From contig CP097466.1 of the NCBI GenBank assembly GCA_041874725.1, positions 1,178,001 to 1,242,000 on the forward strand: a stretch of 64,000 nt of DNA, given 5' to 3'. This DNA comes from Duganella sp. BuS-21 (lineage in GTDB: Bacteria > Pseudomonadota > Gammaproteobacteria > Burkholderiales > Burkholderiaceae_D). How positions within the stretch are numbered: the stretch's first letter is position 1; the number at the start of each line of letters is the position of its first letter. Positions 53,185 to 63,161 of the stretch are shown piece by piece. The position numbers and the translations under genes were made by a program. The notes below the pieces were generated by a model, which saw only the letters and a program-made list of their open reading frames with translations, was not told where the DNA came from and made no database searches.

Positions 53185-55008
53185 ATGATGAAAAAACCGA
53201 GTAAAACTCTCCCTTCCATAGCCTATACCATCGCCGGCCATGATCTGGCCGCACACCTGTTCCATGTGTCGGTCACGGTGGCCGCGCCGGCCGAAACGGG
53301 CCAGATTTTCGCGCTGCCGGCGTGGATACCCGGCAGCTACATGATCCGCGAGTTTTCCCGCAATATTGTGCGCATCCGCGCCGAATCCCGGGGCCAGCCG
53401 GTGGAACTGAGCAAGCTCGATAAACACTCGTGGCAGGCTGCACCGCTGGCCGACCGCAGCGCGCCGCTGACTGTCCACTACGAAGTCTACGCCTGGGACT
53501 TGTCGGTGCGCGCCGCGCATCTGGACCAGCATCATGGTTTCTTCAACGGCACCAGCGTTTTCCTGCGCGTGCTCGGACAGGAGGAGCGGCCGCACGTGGT
53601 GGACATCCAGCGCCCGGCCGACGAAGCGGCGCAGAACTGGCGCGTGGCTACCTCGCTGCCGGAGCTGAAAGCGAAACGTTATGGTTTTGGCAGCTATATC
53701 GCGTCGAATTACGATGAGCTGATCGACCACCCGGTGGAGCAGGGCGACTTTGCGCTGGCTACCTTCAAGGCCCACGGCGTACCGCACGACATCGTCATCA
53801 CCGGCCGCGTGCCGAACCTGGACCTGGCCCGCCTGAGCGCCGACCTGAAAAAAATCTGCGAAACCCAGATCGCCTTCTTTGAACCAAAGACCAAAAAAGC
53901 GCCGATGGACCGCTATGTCTTTATGACCATGGCGGTGGGCGACGGCTACGGCGGCCTGGAGCATCGCGCCTCGACCGCGCTGATCTGCAACCGTGGCGAC
54001 CTGCCGACCACTTCCGCCAAGAGCACGGAGATCAGTGATGGCTACCTGCAATACCTCGGCCTGTGCAGCCATGAATATTTCCACACCTGGAATGTGAAGC
54101 GCATCAAGCCGGCTGCCTTTGCTCCTTATAATCTTCAGGTCGAGAATTATTCGCCGCTCCTGTGGCTGTTTGAAGGGTTCACCAGTTATTACGATGATTT
54201 AATGCTGGTGCGTGCCGGCGTCATTGCCGAGCCGGCGTATTTTAAATTACTGGGTAAAACCGTCGGCAACGTATTGCGCGGCAGCGGCCGCACCAAGCAA
54301 AGCGTCGCCGATTCAAGTTTCGACGCCTGGGGTAAATATTATCGCCAGGATGAAAACGCGCCAAATGCCATTATCAGCTACTACACCAAAGGTTCTTTAA
54401 TCGGTCTGGCGCTGGATTTAAGCATCCGCGCCAAGACCGGGGGCAAGAAATCGCTGGACGACGTGATGCGTGCGTTGTGGCAACGTTATGGCAGCGACTT
54501 TTATAATGGCGGTGGTCGTGGTGTAACGCCTGTCGAAGCCGAAGCCTTATTTGATGAAATCAGCGGTGGCCGCTTCAAGGCATTTTTCGATAAATATATC
54601 CGTGGCACGGAAGATTTGCCTTTGGCTAAATTGCTGGCACCGTTCGGCGTTAAATATGCCGACGAGCGTCGATCGGCCAAGCCGAGTTTCGATGTCAATC
54701 TCGGCCGCGATGGCAATGACTGCAAGCTGTCGGTGGTCCATGAAAATGGCGCTGCCCATCAAGCTGGATTATCGGCCGGCGACATTCTGATTGCCGTCGA
54801 TGGCCTGCGCGTTACCGCCACCAATCTGGATAGTCTACTGTCACGTTACGCTGTAGGCGATACGGTGGAAGTCCACGCCTTCCGGCGCGACGAGTTGATG
54901 ACCGTCTTTCTCACCTTGCAAGGCGACCGCGTTCCGGGAATTACCTTGGCGCTGGATTCCTCGGCCAGAAAGCCGGCCGGTCCGCTGCGGCCAAGTGCCA
55001 GCAGATAA
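53185..55008 (+). CDS. M61 family metallopeptidase with PDZ domain
   Basis: A 607-residue protein. The zinc site is HEYFHTWNVKRIKP with a downstream Glu in LWLFEGFTSYYDD. The C-terminal PDZ domain reads HQAGLSAGDILIAVDGLRV. The N-terminal beta domain (LPAWIPGSYMIREFSRNIV) is typical of glycyl aminopeptidase-like M61. No signal peptide is evident. It lies eight bases after the MocA-like gene and is followed by a terminator. Confidence 0.92.
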   Translation: MMKKPSKTLPSIAYTIAGHDLAAHLFHVSVTVAAPAETGQIFALPAWIPGSYMIREFSRNIVRIRAESRGQPVELSKLDKHSWQAAPLADRSAPLTVHYEVYAWDLSVRAAHLDQHHGFFNGTSVFLRVLGQEERPHVVDIQRPADEAAQNWRVATSLPELKAKRYGFGSYIASNYDELIDHPVEQGDFALATFKAHGVPHDIVITGRVPNLDLARLSADLKKICETQIAFFEPKTKKAPMDRYVFMTMAVGDGYGGLEHRASTALICNRGDLPTTSAKSTEISDGYLQYLGLCSHEYFHTWNVKRIKPAAFAPYNLQVENYSPLLWLFEGFTSYYDDLMLVRAGVIAEPAYFKLLGKTVGNVLRGSGRTKQSVADSSFDAWGKYYRQDENAPNAIISYYTKGSLIGLALDLSIRAKTGGKKSLDDVMRALWQRYGSDFYNGGGRGVTPVEAEALFDEISGGRFKAFFDKYIRGTEDLPLAKLLAPFGVKYADERRSAKPSFDVNLGRDGNDCKLSVVHENGAAHQAGLSAGDILIAVDGLRVTATNLDSLLSRYAVGDTVEVHAFRRDELMTVFLTLQGDRVPGITLALDSSARKPAGPLRPSASR

Positions 55009-55025
55009 TTAATTATCAATTATTT

Positions 55026-55055
55026 AGCCGTGCCCCTATGGCGCGGCTTTTTTTT
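55026..55055 (+). terminator. Rho-independent terminator after the M61 gene
   Basis: AGCCGTGCC and GGCGCGGCT form a nine-base stem with one G-U pair, followed by eight T. It is 17 bases after the M61 stop. Confidence 0.85.
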
Positions 55056-55109
55056 GCGCTACACTTATGCCAATTTTTAGCATGTAAAAGCTCAATTCTG
55101 GCGCATATA

Positions 55110-56291
55110 GTGACTTTGCTCGATCCTCTTACCGTTGTAGTGATGGGCACGCTGATGGCCGCAGCGATGAGCGTGGTCCTCTATTCCGCCCATCTGAATT
55201 TCCCCAAGGAGATTCAAGGCTTGCGCGATTGGGCATTGGGCCTGATATTGCTGGTGCTGGGTGCGGTGTTGTTCAGCCTGCGTGACCTATCGCCGATCAT
55301 CCCTATTTGTGCTAATTCCTTCCTGATCTGGGGCGTGGGATTAACCATGATCGGCACCGAGCGGTTTTATGGTGTACGCCCCTCCTGGTGGATATTCAAT
55401 CTGGTGTGGGGCATGGCGGTGGCCGGAATTATATTCTGGCTGTTGGTGGTGCCGAGCTTCAGTGCGAGGGTCGCCACTTTTTCTATCCTTGCGTTCGTAT
55501 TTTATTCCAGGCAGGTTTTTTTGATCTGGAAATACGGTGATACCCATTTCAGTTCGCAGTTTTTCGGCGCTTTAATGATTATCCAGTCTGCAGTCGTTTT
55601 AACGCGGGGATTATTGGCTGTGATATATGGCAGCGCAAATGTTAATCTGATGATCGCCGGTCCGTTCCCCAGTATCTATCTGGCTGTCGGCCATTTCATG
55701 ATATTGCTGATGACCGTCGGTTTTATGACGGTATGCACGCGCCGCCTGCAAACCACTTTGGAACTGCGCTCCACGCTCGATCCTTTGACGGAAATTTTAA
55801 ATCGTCGCGGATTTGCAGATATTTATGCCAAGGAACACGCTTTGATGCGTCGCGAAGGCACCTGCATGACGATGCTGAGTATCGATATCGATTACTTTAA
55901 AAAGATTAACGACGGCCATGGCCACGCCGTTGGCGACCGGGTATTAATCGACGTTGCGCAGGTTATTTCCAAAGCGCTGCGCGCATCGGATCATGTGGCC
56001 CGTTTCGGCGGTGAGGAGTTTGTCGTGCTGCTGCCGGCCACCGGATTGGACCGTGCGCTGCATGTCACCGAACGCATCCAGTCCGCCTTGCGCGCGCCGC
56101 GCACGGACGTGCCGCCGTACACCGTCAGTTTCGGCGTGGCGTGCCAATCCAGCGCGGACGAAAGCCTGGAAGGCGTTCTGATCCGGGCGGACAAGGCATT
56201 GTATTGCGCTAAGGAAAGTGGACGCGATCGTTACGAGATCGCGCCGGATGCCGGCATGACGCTGCCGGCGCGCACGGAATTGCGAGCTTAG
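55110..56291 (+). CDS. Membrane diguanylate cyclase (GGDEF)
   Basis: A 393-residue protein with six to seven N-terminal helices (residues ~10-205) and a C-terminal GGDEF domain beginning [12 protein letters not shown]. The active site is GGEEF, and the inhibitory I-site RASD lies five residues before it, so product feedback is likely. It makes c-di-GMP. The GTG at 55110 is preferred; an ATG at 55038 would lie inside the preceding terminator. Convergent with trpC. Confidence 0.88.
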   Translation: MTLLDPLTVVVMGTLMAAAMSVVLYSAHLNFPKEIQGLRDWALGLILLVLGAVLFSLRDLSPIIPICANSFLIWGVGLTMIGTERFYGVRPSWWIFNLVWGMAVAGIIFWLLVVPSFSARVATFSILAFVFYSRQVFLIWKYGDTHFSSQFFGALMIIQSAVVLTRGLLAVIYGSANVNLMIAGPFPSIYLAVGHFMILLMTVGFMTVCTRRLQTTLELRSTLDPLTEILNRRGFADIYAKEHALMRREGTCMTMLSIDIDYFKKINDGHGHAVGDRVLIDVAQVISKALRASDHVARFGGEEFVVLLPATGLDRALHVTERIQSALRAPRTDVPPYTVSFGVACQSSADESLEGVLIRADKALYCAKESGRDRYEIAPDAGMTLPARTELRA

Positions 56292-57088
56292 TCGAACAGG
56301 CGGGCCAGTTCGGCGCCCGGGTCCTGGGCGCGCATGAAAGCTTCGCCCACCAGAAAAGCGTGGACATTGGCGTCGCGCATGCGTTTCACGTCGGCCGGGG
56401 TCAGGATGCCGGATTCGGTGATGACCATCTTCTCCGGCGGCATGCGGTCCAGCAGGACCAGCGTATTTTCCAGCGACACCTCGAAGGTGCGCAGATTGCG
56501 GTTGTTGACGCCAACTAGTTTGGTATTCAGCTTAAGGGCGGCGGTCAGCTCGTCGCCGTCGTGGGTTTCCACCAGCACGTCCATGCCCAATTCGTGGGCC
56601 ACGGCTTCCATTTCCGCCATCAGGCCGTGATCGAGCGCGGAGACGATGAGCAGGATCGCATCGGCACCCATCGCGCGCGCCTCGTAGATCTGGTAAATGT
56701 CGACCATGAAGTCCTTGCGCAGCACCGGCAGCGCACAGGCGCCGCGCGCCTGCTGCAGGTAGGTCACGGAGCCCTGGAAGAACTGTTCGTCGGTCAGCAC
56801 CGACAGGCACGCGGAGCCGTTGGATTCGTAGCTCGCGGCGATGTCGGCAGGACGGAAGTCCGCGCGCAGCACGCCTTTGGACGGCGAGGCCTTTTTGATT
56901 TCGGTGATGACGCCGGCCTTGCCGGCGGCGATCTTGGCGCGCAGGCTGGCTTCAAAGCCGCGCAGGCCGGCGCGCAGTTCGGCGTTGGATTCCACCTCGT
57001 CGCGCAAGCTGGTCAAGCTGCGGTACTTCTTGGCGGCGGCCACTTCGTCGGCTTTCACCGCCAGGATTTTGTTCAGGATGTCAGACAT
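56288..57088 (-). CDS. trpC: Indole-3-glycerol-phosphate synthase
   Basis: A 266-residue TIM-barrel enzyme of tryptophan synthesis. Key motifs are [16 protein letters not shown] (catalytic Lys), [20 protein letters not shown] and [12 protein letters not shown], then [15 protein letters not shown]. It starts [12 protein letters not shown]; the ATG at 57088 shares one base with the stop of the lysE-like gene (TAATG), so the two are translationally coupled. The 3' end overlaps the convergent cyclase gene by four bases. Confidence 0.96.
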   Translation of the reverse strand: MSDILNKILAVKADEVAAAKKYRSLTSLRDEVESNAELRAGLRGFEASLRAKIAAGKAGVITEIKKASPSKGVLRADFRPADIAASYESNGSACLSVLTDEQFFQGSVTYLQQARGACALPVLRKDFMVDIYQIYEARAMGADAILLIVSALDHGLMAEMEAVAHELGMDVLVETHDGDELTAALKLNTKLVGVNNRNLRTFEVSLENTLVLLDRMPPEKMVITESGILTPADVKRMRDANVHAFLVGEAFMRAQDPGAELARLFD

Positions 57089-57750
57089 TAACGTTGCTCC
57101 GAAAGGGCGAGGCGCACGCCGAGGGCCAGGAACAAGCCGCCCATGGTGCGGTTCAGCCACAGCGACACCAGCGGCTTGATGTTCAAGCGCGCGCTGGCAA
57201 AGGCGGTGAAGATGGCCAGGCCATGGCAATACAGCATGCCATTGAAATTAAAAATAGTGCCCAGGATGATGAAGGCCAGCGGCTTGCTGGTGGAGTCGGC
57301 TCCAATAAACTGCGGCACGAACGCCAGGAAAAACAGCGCCACCTTGGGATTCAGTACATTGGTCAGGAAGCCCTGGAAGAAGATCTTGCGCCAGGCCAGC
57401 GGCTTGGCCGCTTGCGCGAGTGCAGCTGCGTCGGCACTCGCGCTCGCATCGCCTTCCTCGCGCCGCTGCGCGCGCAGCATGCCGATGCCCATGTAGACGA
57501 TGTAGGCGGCGCCCACCCATTTCACCACCGTGAAGGCGGTGGCGGAGGTCGACAGCAGGGCCGACAGGCCCAGCGCTGCCGCCAGCACATGCACCATGGT
57601 GCCGGCGCCGATGCCCAGCGCGGCGGCCGAACCGGCGCGCCAGCCTTGCGTGGCGCTGCGGGTCATAATCAGCAGGTTGTCGGGACCGGGCATGACATTC
57701 AACAGCAGGCCCGAGATGATGAACAGCGTCAGGTCGTGAATTCCAAACAT
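57088..57750 (-). CDS. LysE/RhtB family amino-acid exporter
   Basis: A 220-residue protein with five to six helices. The motif [23 protein letters not shown] is typical of LysE/RhtB exporters. It sits between trpD and trpC and is coupled to trpC, so export of an aromatic amino acid or a related overflow metabolite is an attractive guess. Substrate unknown. Confidence 0.87.
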   Translation of the reverse strand: MFGIHDLTLFIISGLLLNVMPGPDNLLIMTRSATQGWRAGSAAALGIGAGTMVHVLAAALGLSALLSTSATAFTVVKWVGAAYIVYMGIGMLRAQRREEGDASASADAAALAQAAKPLAWRKIFFQGFLTNVLNPKVALFFLAFVPQFIGADSTSKPLAFIILGTIFNFNGMLYCHGLAIFTAFASARLNIKPLVSLWLNRTMGGLFLALGVRLALSEQR

Positions 57751-57768
57751 TTCGTTATCCTTTGCGCG

Positions 57769-57839
57769 CCGCCGTCGTTCCCGCGCAAGCGGGAATCCAT
57801 GCGGCCTATGGGTTCCCGCTTGCGCGGGAACGACGGCGG
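57769..57839. repeat. Long hairpin repeat between trpD and lysE
   Basis: Two 32-base arms (57769-57800 and 57808-57839) match as reverse complements at 31 of 32 positions around the loop GCGGCCT. The core GTTCCCGC...GCGGGAATCCAT also occurs in the MITE-like element at 39784-39928. It begins directly after the trpD stop. It could stop, stabilise or process the trp transcript. Confidence 0.8.
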
Positions 57840-58871
57840 TTAGCGGCCGAGGGTCTGCGTTACTGTGACGAACTGCTCGATCTTGCGCAGTGCGTCACCG
57901 GAATGGATCGCAGCGCGGGCGCGCTTCAAGCCATCCTCGATCGAGCTGGCCACGCCGGCCGCGTACAGCGCCGTGCCGGCATTCAGCGAGACGATGTCGT
58001 ACGCCGCACCCGGCTCGCCGCGCAGCGCTTCCATCATGCGCGCCTTCGATTCGGTGGCGTCGGCTACGCGCAGGTTGCGGCTGGCGATCATCTGCATGCC
58101 GAAATCCTCTGGATGGATTTCATACTCGCGGATTTCGCCGTCTATCAGTTCGCCGACCATGGTGGAGGCGCCCAGCGAGACTTCGTCCATATTGTCTTTG
58201 CCATACACCACGATGGCGTGCTGCGCGCCGAGGCGCTGCAGCACGCGCACCTGGATACCGACCAAATCCGCATGGAACACGCCCATCAGGATATTCGGCG
58301 CACCGGCCGGGTTGGTCAGCGGTCCCAGGATGTTGAAGATGGAGCGCACGCCCAGCTCGCGGCGCACCGGCGCCACGTGCTTCATGGCCGCGTGGTGGTT
58401 CGGCGCGAACATGAAGCCGATGCCGGTCTGCGCGATCGATTGCGCAATCTGCTCCGGCTTCAGGTTGATGTTGGCGCCCAGCGATTCGATCACGTCCGCG
58501 CTGCCCGACGACGACGACACGCTGCGGCCGCCGTGCTTGGCCACGCGCGCGCCGGCCGCTGCGGCCACGAACATCGCCGTGGTGGAGATATTGAAGGTGT
58601 GGGCGCCGTCGCCGCCGGTGCCGACGATGTCGAGCAGGCCGGTGGTGTCGGCCATCGGCACCTTGGTGGAGAATTCGCGCATGACGGTGGCGGCGGCGGC
58701 GATTTCGCCGATGGTTTCTTTCTTCACGCGCAGGCCCATGGTCAGGGCCGCGACCATGGTCGGCGACATTTCGCCCGACATGATCTGGCGGAACAGGTGC
58801 AGCATCTCGTCGTGGAAAATCTCGCGGTGTTCGATGCAGCGCAGCAGTGCTTCTTGATGGGTGATAGGCAT
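57840..58871 (-). CDS. trpD: Anthranilate phosphoribosyltransferase
   Basis: A 343-residue enzyme that joins anthranilate to PRPP. The glycine-rich PRPP motif is [16 protein letters not shown], followed by [18 protein letters not shown]. Length and motifs fit the family. It lies 13 bases after trpG on the minus strand; a long hairpin follows its stop. Confidence 0.96.
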   Translation of the reverse strand: MPITHQEALLRCIEHREIFHDEMLHLFRQIMSGEMSPTMVAALTMGLRVKKETIGEIAAAATVMREFSTKVPMADTTGLLDIVGTGGDGAHTFNISTTAMFVAAAAGARVAKHGGRSVSSSSGSADVIESLGANINLKPEQIAQSIAQTGIGFMFAPNHHAAMKHVAPVRRELGVRSIFNILGPLTNPAGAPNILMGVFHADLVGIQVRVLQRLGAQHAIVVYGKDNMDEVSLGASTMVGELIDGEIREYEIHPEDFGMQMIASRNLRVADATESKARMMEALRGEPGAAYDIVSLNAGTALYAAGVASSIEDGLKRARAAIHSGDALRKIEQFVTVTQTLGR

Positions 58872-58884
58872 GGCAATTCCTTAA

Positions 58885-59448
58885 TCAGCGTACGAGAAAG
58901 TTCTTCAACAGTTGGTGGCCGTGTTCGGACAGGATGGACTCGGGGTGGAACTGCACGCCCTCGATGTCGTATTCCTTATGCCGCACGCCCATGATTTCAC
59001 CGTCGTCGGTCCATGCCGTCACCTCCAGGCAGGACGGCAGCGAGCTGCGCTCGATGGCCAACGAGTGATATCGGATCACTGTGAAGGGAGACGGGAGGTC
59101 CTTGAAGACGCCCACGCCCGTATGCGCGATTAAAGAAGTTTTGCCATGCATGACCTGCTTGGCGCGAATGACTTTGCCGCCGAACGCTTCGCCGATGGCC
59201 TGGTGGCCGAGGCACACGCCCAGGATCGGCTTCTTGCCGGCGAAGTGTTTGAGCACGGCGATCGAAATGCCTGCCTGCGACGGGTCTTTCGGTCCCGGCG
59301 AAATGCAGATGTGGTCTGGATTGAGCGCTTCGATCTCCGCGATGGTGATTTCATCGTTGCGGAAAACGCGCACGTCTTCACCCAGTTCGCCGAAGTACTG
59401 CACGATGTTGTAGGTGAAGGAGTCGTAGTTGTCGATCATCAGCAGCAT
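58885..59448 (-). CDS. trpG: Anthranilate synthase glutamine amidotransferase subunit
   Basis: A 187-residue class I amidotransferase. It starts [20 protein letters not shown]; the catalytic Cys is in [15 protein letters not shown], and His-Glu in [10 protein letters not shown]. It may also serve folate synthesis (PabA). Its ATG overlaps the end of trpE by one base step. Confidence 0.95.
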   Translation of the reverse strand: MLLMIDNYDSFTYNIVQYFGELGEDVRVFRNDEITIAEIEALNPDHICISPGPKDPSQAGISIAVLKHFAGKKPILGVCLGHQAIGEAFGGKVIRAKQVMHGKTSLIAHTGVGVFKDLPSPFTVIRYHSLAIERSSLPSCLEVTAWTDDGEIMGVRHKEYDIEGVQFHPESILSEHGHQLLKNFLVR

Positions 59449-59449
59449 A

Positions 59450-60946
59450 TTAGTACTCCCCATCCAGGCCATCTTGCACTTGCTCGGCGGCGCGCAGCAC
59501 GGCGCGCGCCTTGTGTTCAGTTTCCTGCCATTCCATCTCGGCGATGGAGTCGGCGACGATGCCGGCGGCGGCCTGCACGTACAGGTTGCCGTCCTTGATC
59601 ACGCCGGTGCGGATCGCAATCGCCACGTCCATCTCGCCGCCGAACGACAGGTAGCCGCAGGCGCCGCCGTAGATGCCGCGCTTGGAGATTTCCAGTTCGT
59701 CGATGACTTCCATGGCGCGTACTTTCGGCGCACCGGTCAGCGTGCCGGCCGGGAAGGTGGCGCGCAGCACATCCAGGTTGGTCAGGCCGTCTTTCAGCTT
59801 GCCCTCGACGTTGGAGACGATGTGCTGCACATGCGAGTATTTTTCGATGACCAGGCGGTCGGTGACTTTGACGCTGCCGATTTCGGAGATGCGGCCCAGG
59901 TCATTGCGCGCCAGGTCGATCAGCATCACGTGTTCGGCGATTTCCTTCTGGTCGGCCAGCAGTTCCTTGGCCAGTTCCACGTCGCGTTCCGGCGTGGCGC
60001 CGCGCGGACGGGTGCCGGCGATCGGGCGCAGCGTGACCTTCTTCTCGCCGTCAGGGAGCGTTTCGTTACGCACCAAAATCTCCGGCGAGGCGCCGACGAT
60101 CTGCATGTCGCCGAAATTGTAGAAGTACATATACGGCGACGGGTTCAGCGAACGCAGGGCGCGGTACAGGCTCAAAGGCGAATCGACGTAGGGCTTGCGG
60201 ATGCGTTGGCCGATCTGCACCTGCATCAAGTCGCCGGCCATCACGTATTCGTGGGCCTTGGCGACCGCTTTCAGATATTCGTCTTTCGGGAACTCGCGCA
60301 CCGCCTCCGTGCGCACCGAGGCGCTGGTGACCGGCGCTTCAACGCCACGGCGCAGCATCACGCGCAGGTCTTTCAGGCGCTGGCGCGCTTTCGAATACGA
60401 CTCCGGCTGCGTGGTGTCGGCGTAGACGATCAGATACAGCTTGCCGCTCAGGTTATCGATGACGGCCAGTTCCTCGGTCACCATTAGCTGGATGTCGGGC
60501 AGGTTCAGGTCATCCTTCGGCTGCGTGTGGGCCAGCGTTTTTTCGATGTGGCGCACGGTGTCGTAGCCGAAGTAGCCGGCCAGGCCGCCGCAGAAACGCG
60601 GCATGCCGGGACGCACGGCGACCTTGAAACGCTGCTGGTAAGTCTCGATGAAGTCGAGCGGATTGCCTTCGTGGGTTTCGATCACGGCGCCGTTCTTGAC
60701 GATTTCCGTGCGGTTGCCGAAGGTGCGCAGCAGCGTGGTGGCCGGCAGGCCGATGAAGGAGAAGCGGCCGAAACGCTCGCCGCCCACCACCGACTCCAGC
60801 AGGAAGGTGTTCTTGCCGGCGTTCTGGGTTTGCGCCAGTTTCAGGTACAGGGTCAGCGGGGTTTCGAGGTCGGCGAAGGCTTCCGCGATCAGTGGGATGC
60901 GGTTGTAGCCGTCGTTGGCCAACGATTTGAATTCGAGTTCGGTCAT
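59450..60946 (-). CDS. trpE: Anthranilate synthase component I
   Basis: A 498-residue chorismate-utilising enzyme. Motifs include [27 protein letters not shown] and [19 protein letters not shown], and the C-terminal [17 protein letters not shown]. The N-terminal feedback site region [16 protein letters not shown] contains the LLES motif that binds tryptophan. It is preceded by a Trp-rich leader peptide and an attenuator-like hairpin, so expression is predicted to respond to charged tRNA-Trp. Confidence 0.97.
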   Translation of the reverse strand: MTELEFKSLANDGYNRIPLIAEAFADLETPLTLYLKLAQTQNAGKNTFLLESVVGGERFGRFSFIGLPATTLLRTFGNRTEIVKNGAVIETHEGNPLDFIETYQQRFKVAVRPGMPRFCGGLAGYFGYDTVRHIEKTLAHTQPKDDLNLPDIQLMVTEELAVIDNLSGKLYLIVYADTTQPESYSKARQRLKDLRVMLRRGVEAPVTSASVRTEAVREFPKDEYLKAVAKAHEYVMAGDLMQVQIGQRIRKPYVDSPLSLYRALRSLNPSPYMYFYNFGDMQIVGASPEILVRNETLPDGEKKVTLRPIAGTRPRGATPERDVELAKELLADQKEIAEHVMLIDLARNDLGRISEIGSVKVTDRLVIEKYSHVQHIVSNVEGKLKDGLTNLDVLRATFPAGTLTGAPKVRAMEVIDELEISKRGIYGGACGYLSFGGEMDVAIAIRTGVIKDGNLYVQAAAGIVADSIAEMEWQETEHKARAVLRAAEQVQDGLDGEY

Positions 60947-60960
60947 GTCTGCTCTCCATG

Positions 60961-60986
60961 CCGCCGGAATGAGGGAGTGCCGGCGG
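60961..60986 (-). promoter_or_regulatory. Hairpin just upstream of trpE
   Basis: CCGCCGG and CCGGCGG form a seven-base stem with a 12-base loop, ending 15 bases before the trpE ATG. There is no T-tract. It may mask or expose the trpE ribosome-binding site. Confidence 0.45.
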
Positions 60987-60996
60987 TGGTGTGTTC

Positions 60997-61031
60997 AAAA
61001 AACCTGTCGCGCATGAAAATGCGGACGACAG
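60997..61031 (-). terminator. trp attenuator (intrinsic terminator)
   Basis: On the minus strand CTGTCG-TC-CGCAT-TTTC-ATGCG-CGACAG folds into an 11-pair stem with a two-base bulge and a four-base loop, followed by GTTTTTT. It lies 13 bases after the leader peptide stop. A competing stem is possible: minus-strand GCAATC in the Trp codons (61058-61063) pairs with GATTGC (61031-61036), which runs into the 5' arm of the terminator. Confidence 0.82.
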
Positions 61032-61044
61032 CAATCAATTCGGC

Positions 61045-61131
61045 TTAGTGATGCCAGGATTGCCAGCGTCGCCAAAGCCAGGCCTCAATCGAGCCTGTTT
61101 GGTTGACGGTGTGTTTTTTGGTGAGAGACAT
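61045..61131 (-). CDS. trpL: trp operon leader peptide
   Basis: A 28-residue open frame, MSLTKKHTVNQTGSIEAWLW then RRWQSWHH. Four Trp codons fall within nine codons near the end, which is diagnostic for ribosome-mediated attenuation. It precedes an intrinsic terminator and trpE. The peptide itself is not expected to have a function; ribosome stalling at the Trp codons would favour the antiterminator. Confidence 0.85.
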   Translation of the reverse strand: MSLTKKHTVNQTGSIEAWLWRRWQSWHH

Positions 61132-61148
61132 TTCGGTCAATTGTATCG

Positions 61149-61838
61149 CTAATGGTTTGTACGCGAACGGATCAGGCTAGCCGCTTCTAGCAGCGTGGTT
61201 ACTATACCATCGGAATCGGTTTCGTGTATAGACTCTCCGTGGTTATAACCATATGGCACCGTCAGCACCGGACAACCCGCAGCCCGCGCGGCTTGTGCGT
61301 CGTTCGAGGAGTCGCCGATGGCCACCACCTGCGCCGGTTGCAGGCCGAAATCGGCGCACACGGTTTGCAGCGGCAGCGGGTCCGGTTTCTTGCGCGGCAG
61401 CGAGTCGCCGCCGTAGACCACCTCGAAGAAACCGTCCAGGCCTTTGAGCTTGAGCAGCGGCGTGGTGAAGGCGATCGGCTTGTTGGTCACGCAGGCCAGG
61501 CGCAGGCCCTGGGCCTTGAGCGCGGTCAGACCTGCGATCACGTTCGGGTACAGGGCGCTGTGCTGGCCGTTGATGCTCAGGTAGTGGCGCTGGTAGGCGT
61601 CCATCGCTGGCGCGAACGCGGCCTCGATACGGTCCGCGTCCCAGTCCAGCGCCAGCACGGAGCGGATCAGGTTTTCCGAACCTTTGCCGACCATCAGGGC
61701 GATTTGCTCCTGCGTGATCGGACCCAGGCCCAGCTCCGCGCGCATGCCGTTGATCGCGACGTGGAAGTCGGGAATCGTGTCCAGCATGGTGCCGTCAAGG
61801 TCGATGATCGCGGCGCGCACGCCTGCCAGTACGCTCAT
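61149..61838 (-). CDS. gph: Phosphoglycolate phosphatase
   Basis: A 229-residue HAD hydrolase. Motif I is IDLDGTMLDT, motif II is ACVTNKPIAF, and motifs III/IV are RKKPDPLP and AIGDSSNDAQAARAAG. It removes phosphate from 2-phosphoglycolate. It lies four bases after rpe on the same strand, the usual betaproteobacterial order rpe-gph-trpE. Confidence 0.93.
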   Translation of the reverse strand: MSVLAGVRAAIIDLDGTMLDTIPDFHVAINGMRAELGLGPITQEQIALMVGKGSENLIRSVLALDWDADRIEAAFAPAMDAYQRHYLSINGQHSALYPNVIAGLTALKAQGLRLACVTNKPIAFTTPLLKLKGLDGFFEVVYGGDSLPRKKPDPLPLQTVCADFGLQPAQVVAIGDSSNDAQAARAAGCPVLTVPYGYNHGESIHETDSDGIVTTLLEAASLIRSRTNH

Positions 61839-61842
61839 CGGC

Positions 61843-62508
61843 TTATACCTTGGCCAGGTTGGCGCGCATGGCGTCGATCACGGCCTTGTAGTCCGGCTGG
61901 CCGAAGATGGCCGAACCGGCGACAAAGGTGTCGGCGCCGGCGGCGGCGGCGGCGGCGATGTTGTCGATCTTGATGCCGCCGTCCACTTCCAGCAGGATGT
62001 CGCGGCCGGAGTCGTCGATCAGGCGGCGCGCTGCGGCGATTTTCTTCAGCGCTTGCGGAATGAAGGACTGGCCGCCGAAGCCCGGATTGACCGACATGAT
62101 CAGGATCATGTCGATCTTGTCCATCACGTGTTCCAGGTAGCTCAGCGGGGTGGCCGGATTGAACACCAGGCCGGCCTTGCAGCCGTGGTCGCGGATCAGT
62201 TGCAGCGAGCGGTCGATGTGGTCCGACGCTTCCGGGTGGAAGGTGATGATGTTGGCGCCGGCCTTGGCGAAGTCGGGGATGATGCGGTCCACCGGTTTGA
62301 CCATCAGGTGTACATCGATCGGCACATCCACGTGCGGGCGGATCGCCTGGCACACCAGCGGGCCGATGGTCAGGTTGGGAACATAATGGTTGTCCATCAC
62401 GTCAAAGTGGATGATGTCGGCGCCGGCGGTAACGACGTTGCGGACCTCTTCACCCAGGCGGGCGAAGTCGGCGGAGAGGATGCTGGGAGCGATGCGGTAG
62501 GTGGTCAT
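61843..62508 (-). CDS. rpe: Ribulose-phosphate 3-epimerase
   Basis: A 221-residue TIM-barrel enzyme of the pentose phosphate pathway. Motifs: [61 protein letters not shown] and [11 protein letters not shown]. The metal ligands (His, Asp) are present. First gene of rpe-gph. Confidence 0.96.
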   Translation of the reverse strand: MTTYRIAPSILSADFARLGEEVRNVVTAGADIIHFDVMDNHYVPNLTIGPLVCQAIRPHVDVPIDVHLMVKPVDRIIPDFAKAGANIITFHPEASDHIDRSLQLIRDHGCKAGLVFNPATPLSYLEHVMDKIDMILIMSVNPGFGGQSFIPQALKKIAAARRLIDDSGRDILLEVDGGIKIDNIAAAAAAGADTFVAGSAIFGQPDYKAVIDAMRANLAKV

Positions 62509-62678
62509 GGCGTAGGGCTAGCGTAGAAAAAGATGCGCTATTTTACGCTGGTCCGCCTGCTTGCGCCCGTTTTCAGGCGCGTCGTCCTTGCATACGGGGC
62601 CGATTTGCGGTGCAATGGGCGTTTGGCGATAGCAAAGTACAATCACCATCGTCAAGCTTGCATTTTAGAGGAATGTTG

Positions 62679-63053
62679 ATGTCGAATTATGAATTTACCG
62701 TGTCGGTCAGAACCCAGTATCTGCCGGAACAGTCGGACCCGGAGCGCACGAATTTCGTGTTTACGTACTCGATCACGATCAAAAACACCGGCACGGTGGC
62801 CGCGCAGCTGATTTCGCGCCATTGGGTCATCACGGACGCCAACAATCACGTCGAGCAAGTGCGCGGACTAGGCGTGGTCGGCCACCAGCCGCTGCTGCAG
62901 CCGGGCGAGCAGTTCGAGTACACCAGCGGCGCCGCGCTGCAAACCCAGCAGGGCTCCATGGTGGGCGAATACTTCTGTGTGGCCGAAGACGGTCACCAGT
63001 TCGAGGTCAAGATTCCGGAATTCGTGCTGTCGCTGCCGCGCACGCTGCACTAA
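62679..63053 (+). CDS. apaG: Co2+/Mg2+ efflux-associated protein ApaG
   Basis: A 124-residue beta-sandwich protein, MSNYEFTVSVRTQYLPEQSD, with the family motif SRHWVITDANNHVEQVRGLG and later VGEYFCVAEDG. The ATG at 62679 is preferred over the one at 62673 because AGAGGA (62666-62672) is at better spacing. It is divergent from rpe. Confidence 0.94.
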   Translation: MSNYEFTVSVRTQYLPEQSDPERTNFVFTYSITIKNTGTVAAQLISRHWVITDANNHVEQVRGLGVVGHQPLLQPGEQFEYTSGAALQTQQGSMVGEYFCVAEDGHQFEVKIPEFVLSLPRTLH

Positions 63054-63066
63054 TTCGCTGTGCTTA

Positions 63067-63150
63067 TTATTTCTTGCCCTTCATGGTCCACCAGACGATG
63101 AAGACCAGCAAAAAGAACGCCACGCCCGCTTCCACCATTAATATCCACAT
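63067..63150 (-). CDS. 27-residue membrane peptide
   Basis: The sequence MWILMVEAGVAFFLLVFIVW then WTMKGKK is one hydrophobic helix with a basic C-terminal tail, so it probably sits in the inner membrane with the tail in the cytoplasm. It lies between apaG and mltA on the opposite strand, with its start 12 bases from the mltA start. It is too short for most gene finders. Coding status is inferred from composition. Confidence 0.6.
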   Translation of the reverse strand: MWILMVEAGVAFFLLVFIVWWTMKGKK

Positions 63151-63161
63151 ACTCAGCCTTT

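Noticed and set aside
62509..62678. Possible small RNA between rpe and apaG
   Set aside because: No terminator-like hairpin with a T-tract was found. The gap is fully explained by two divergent promoters.
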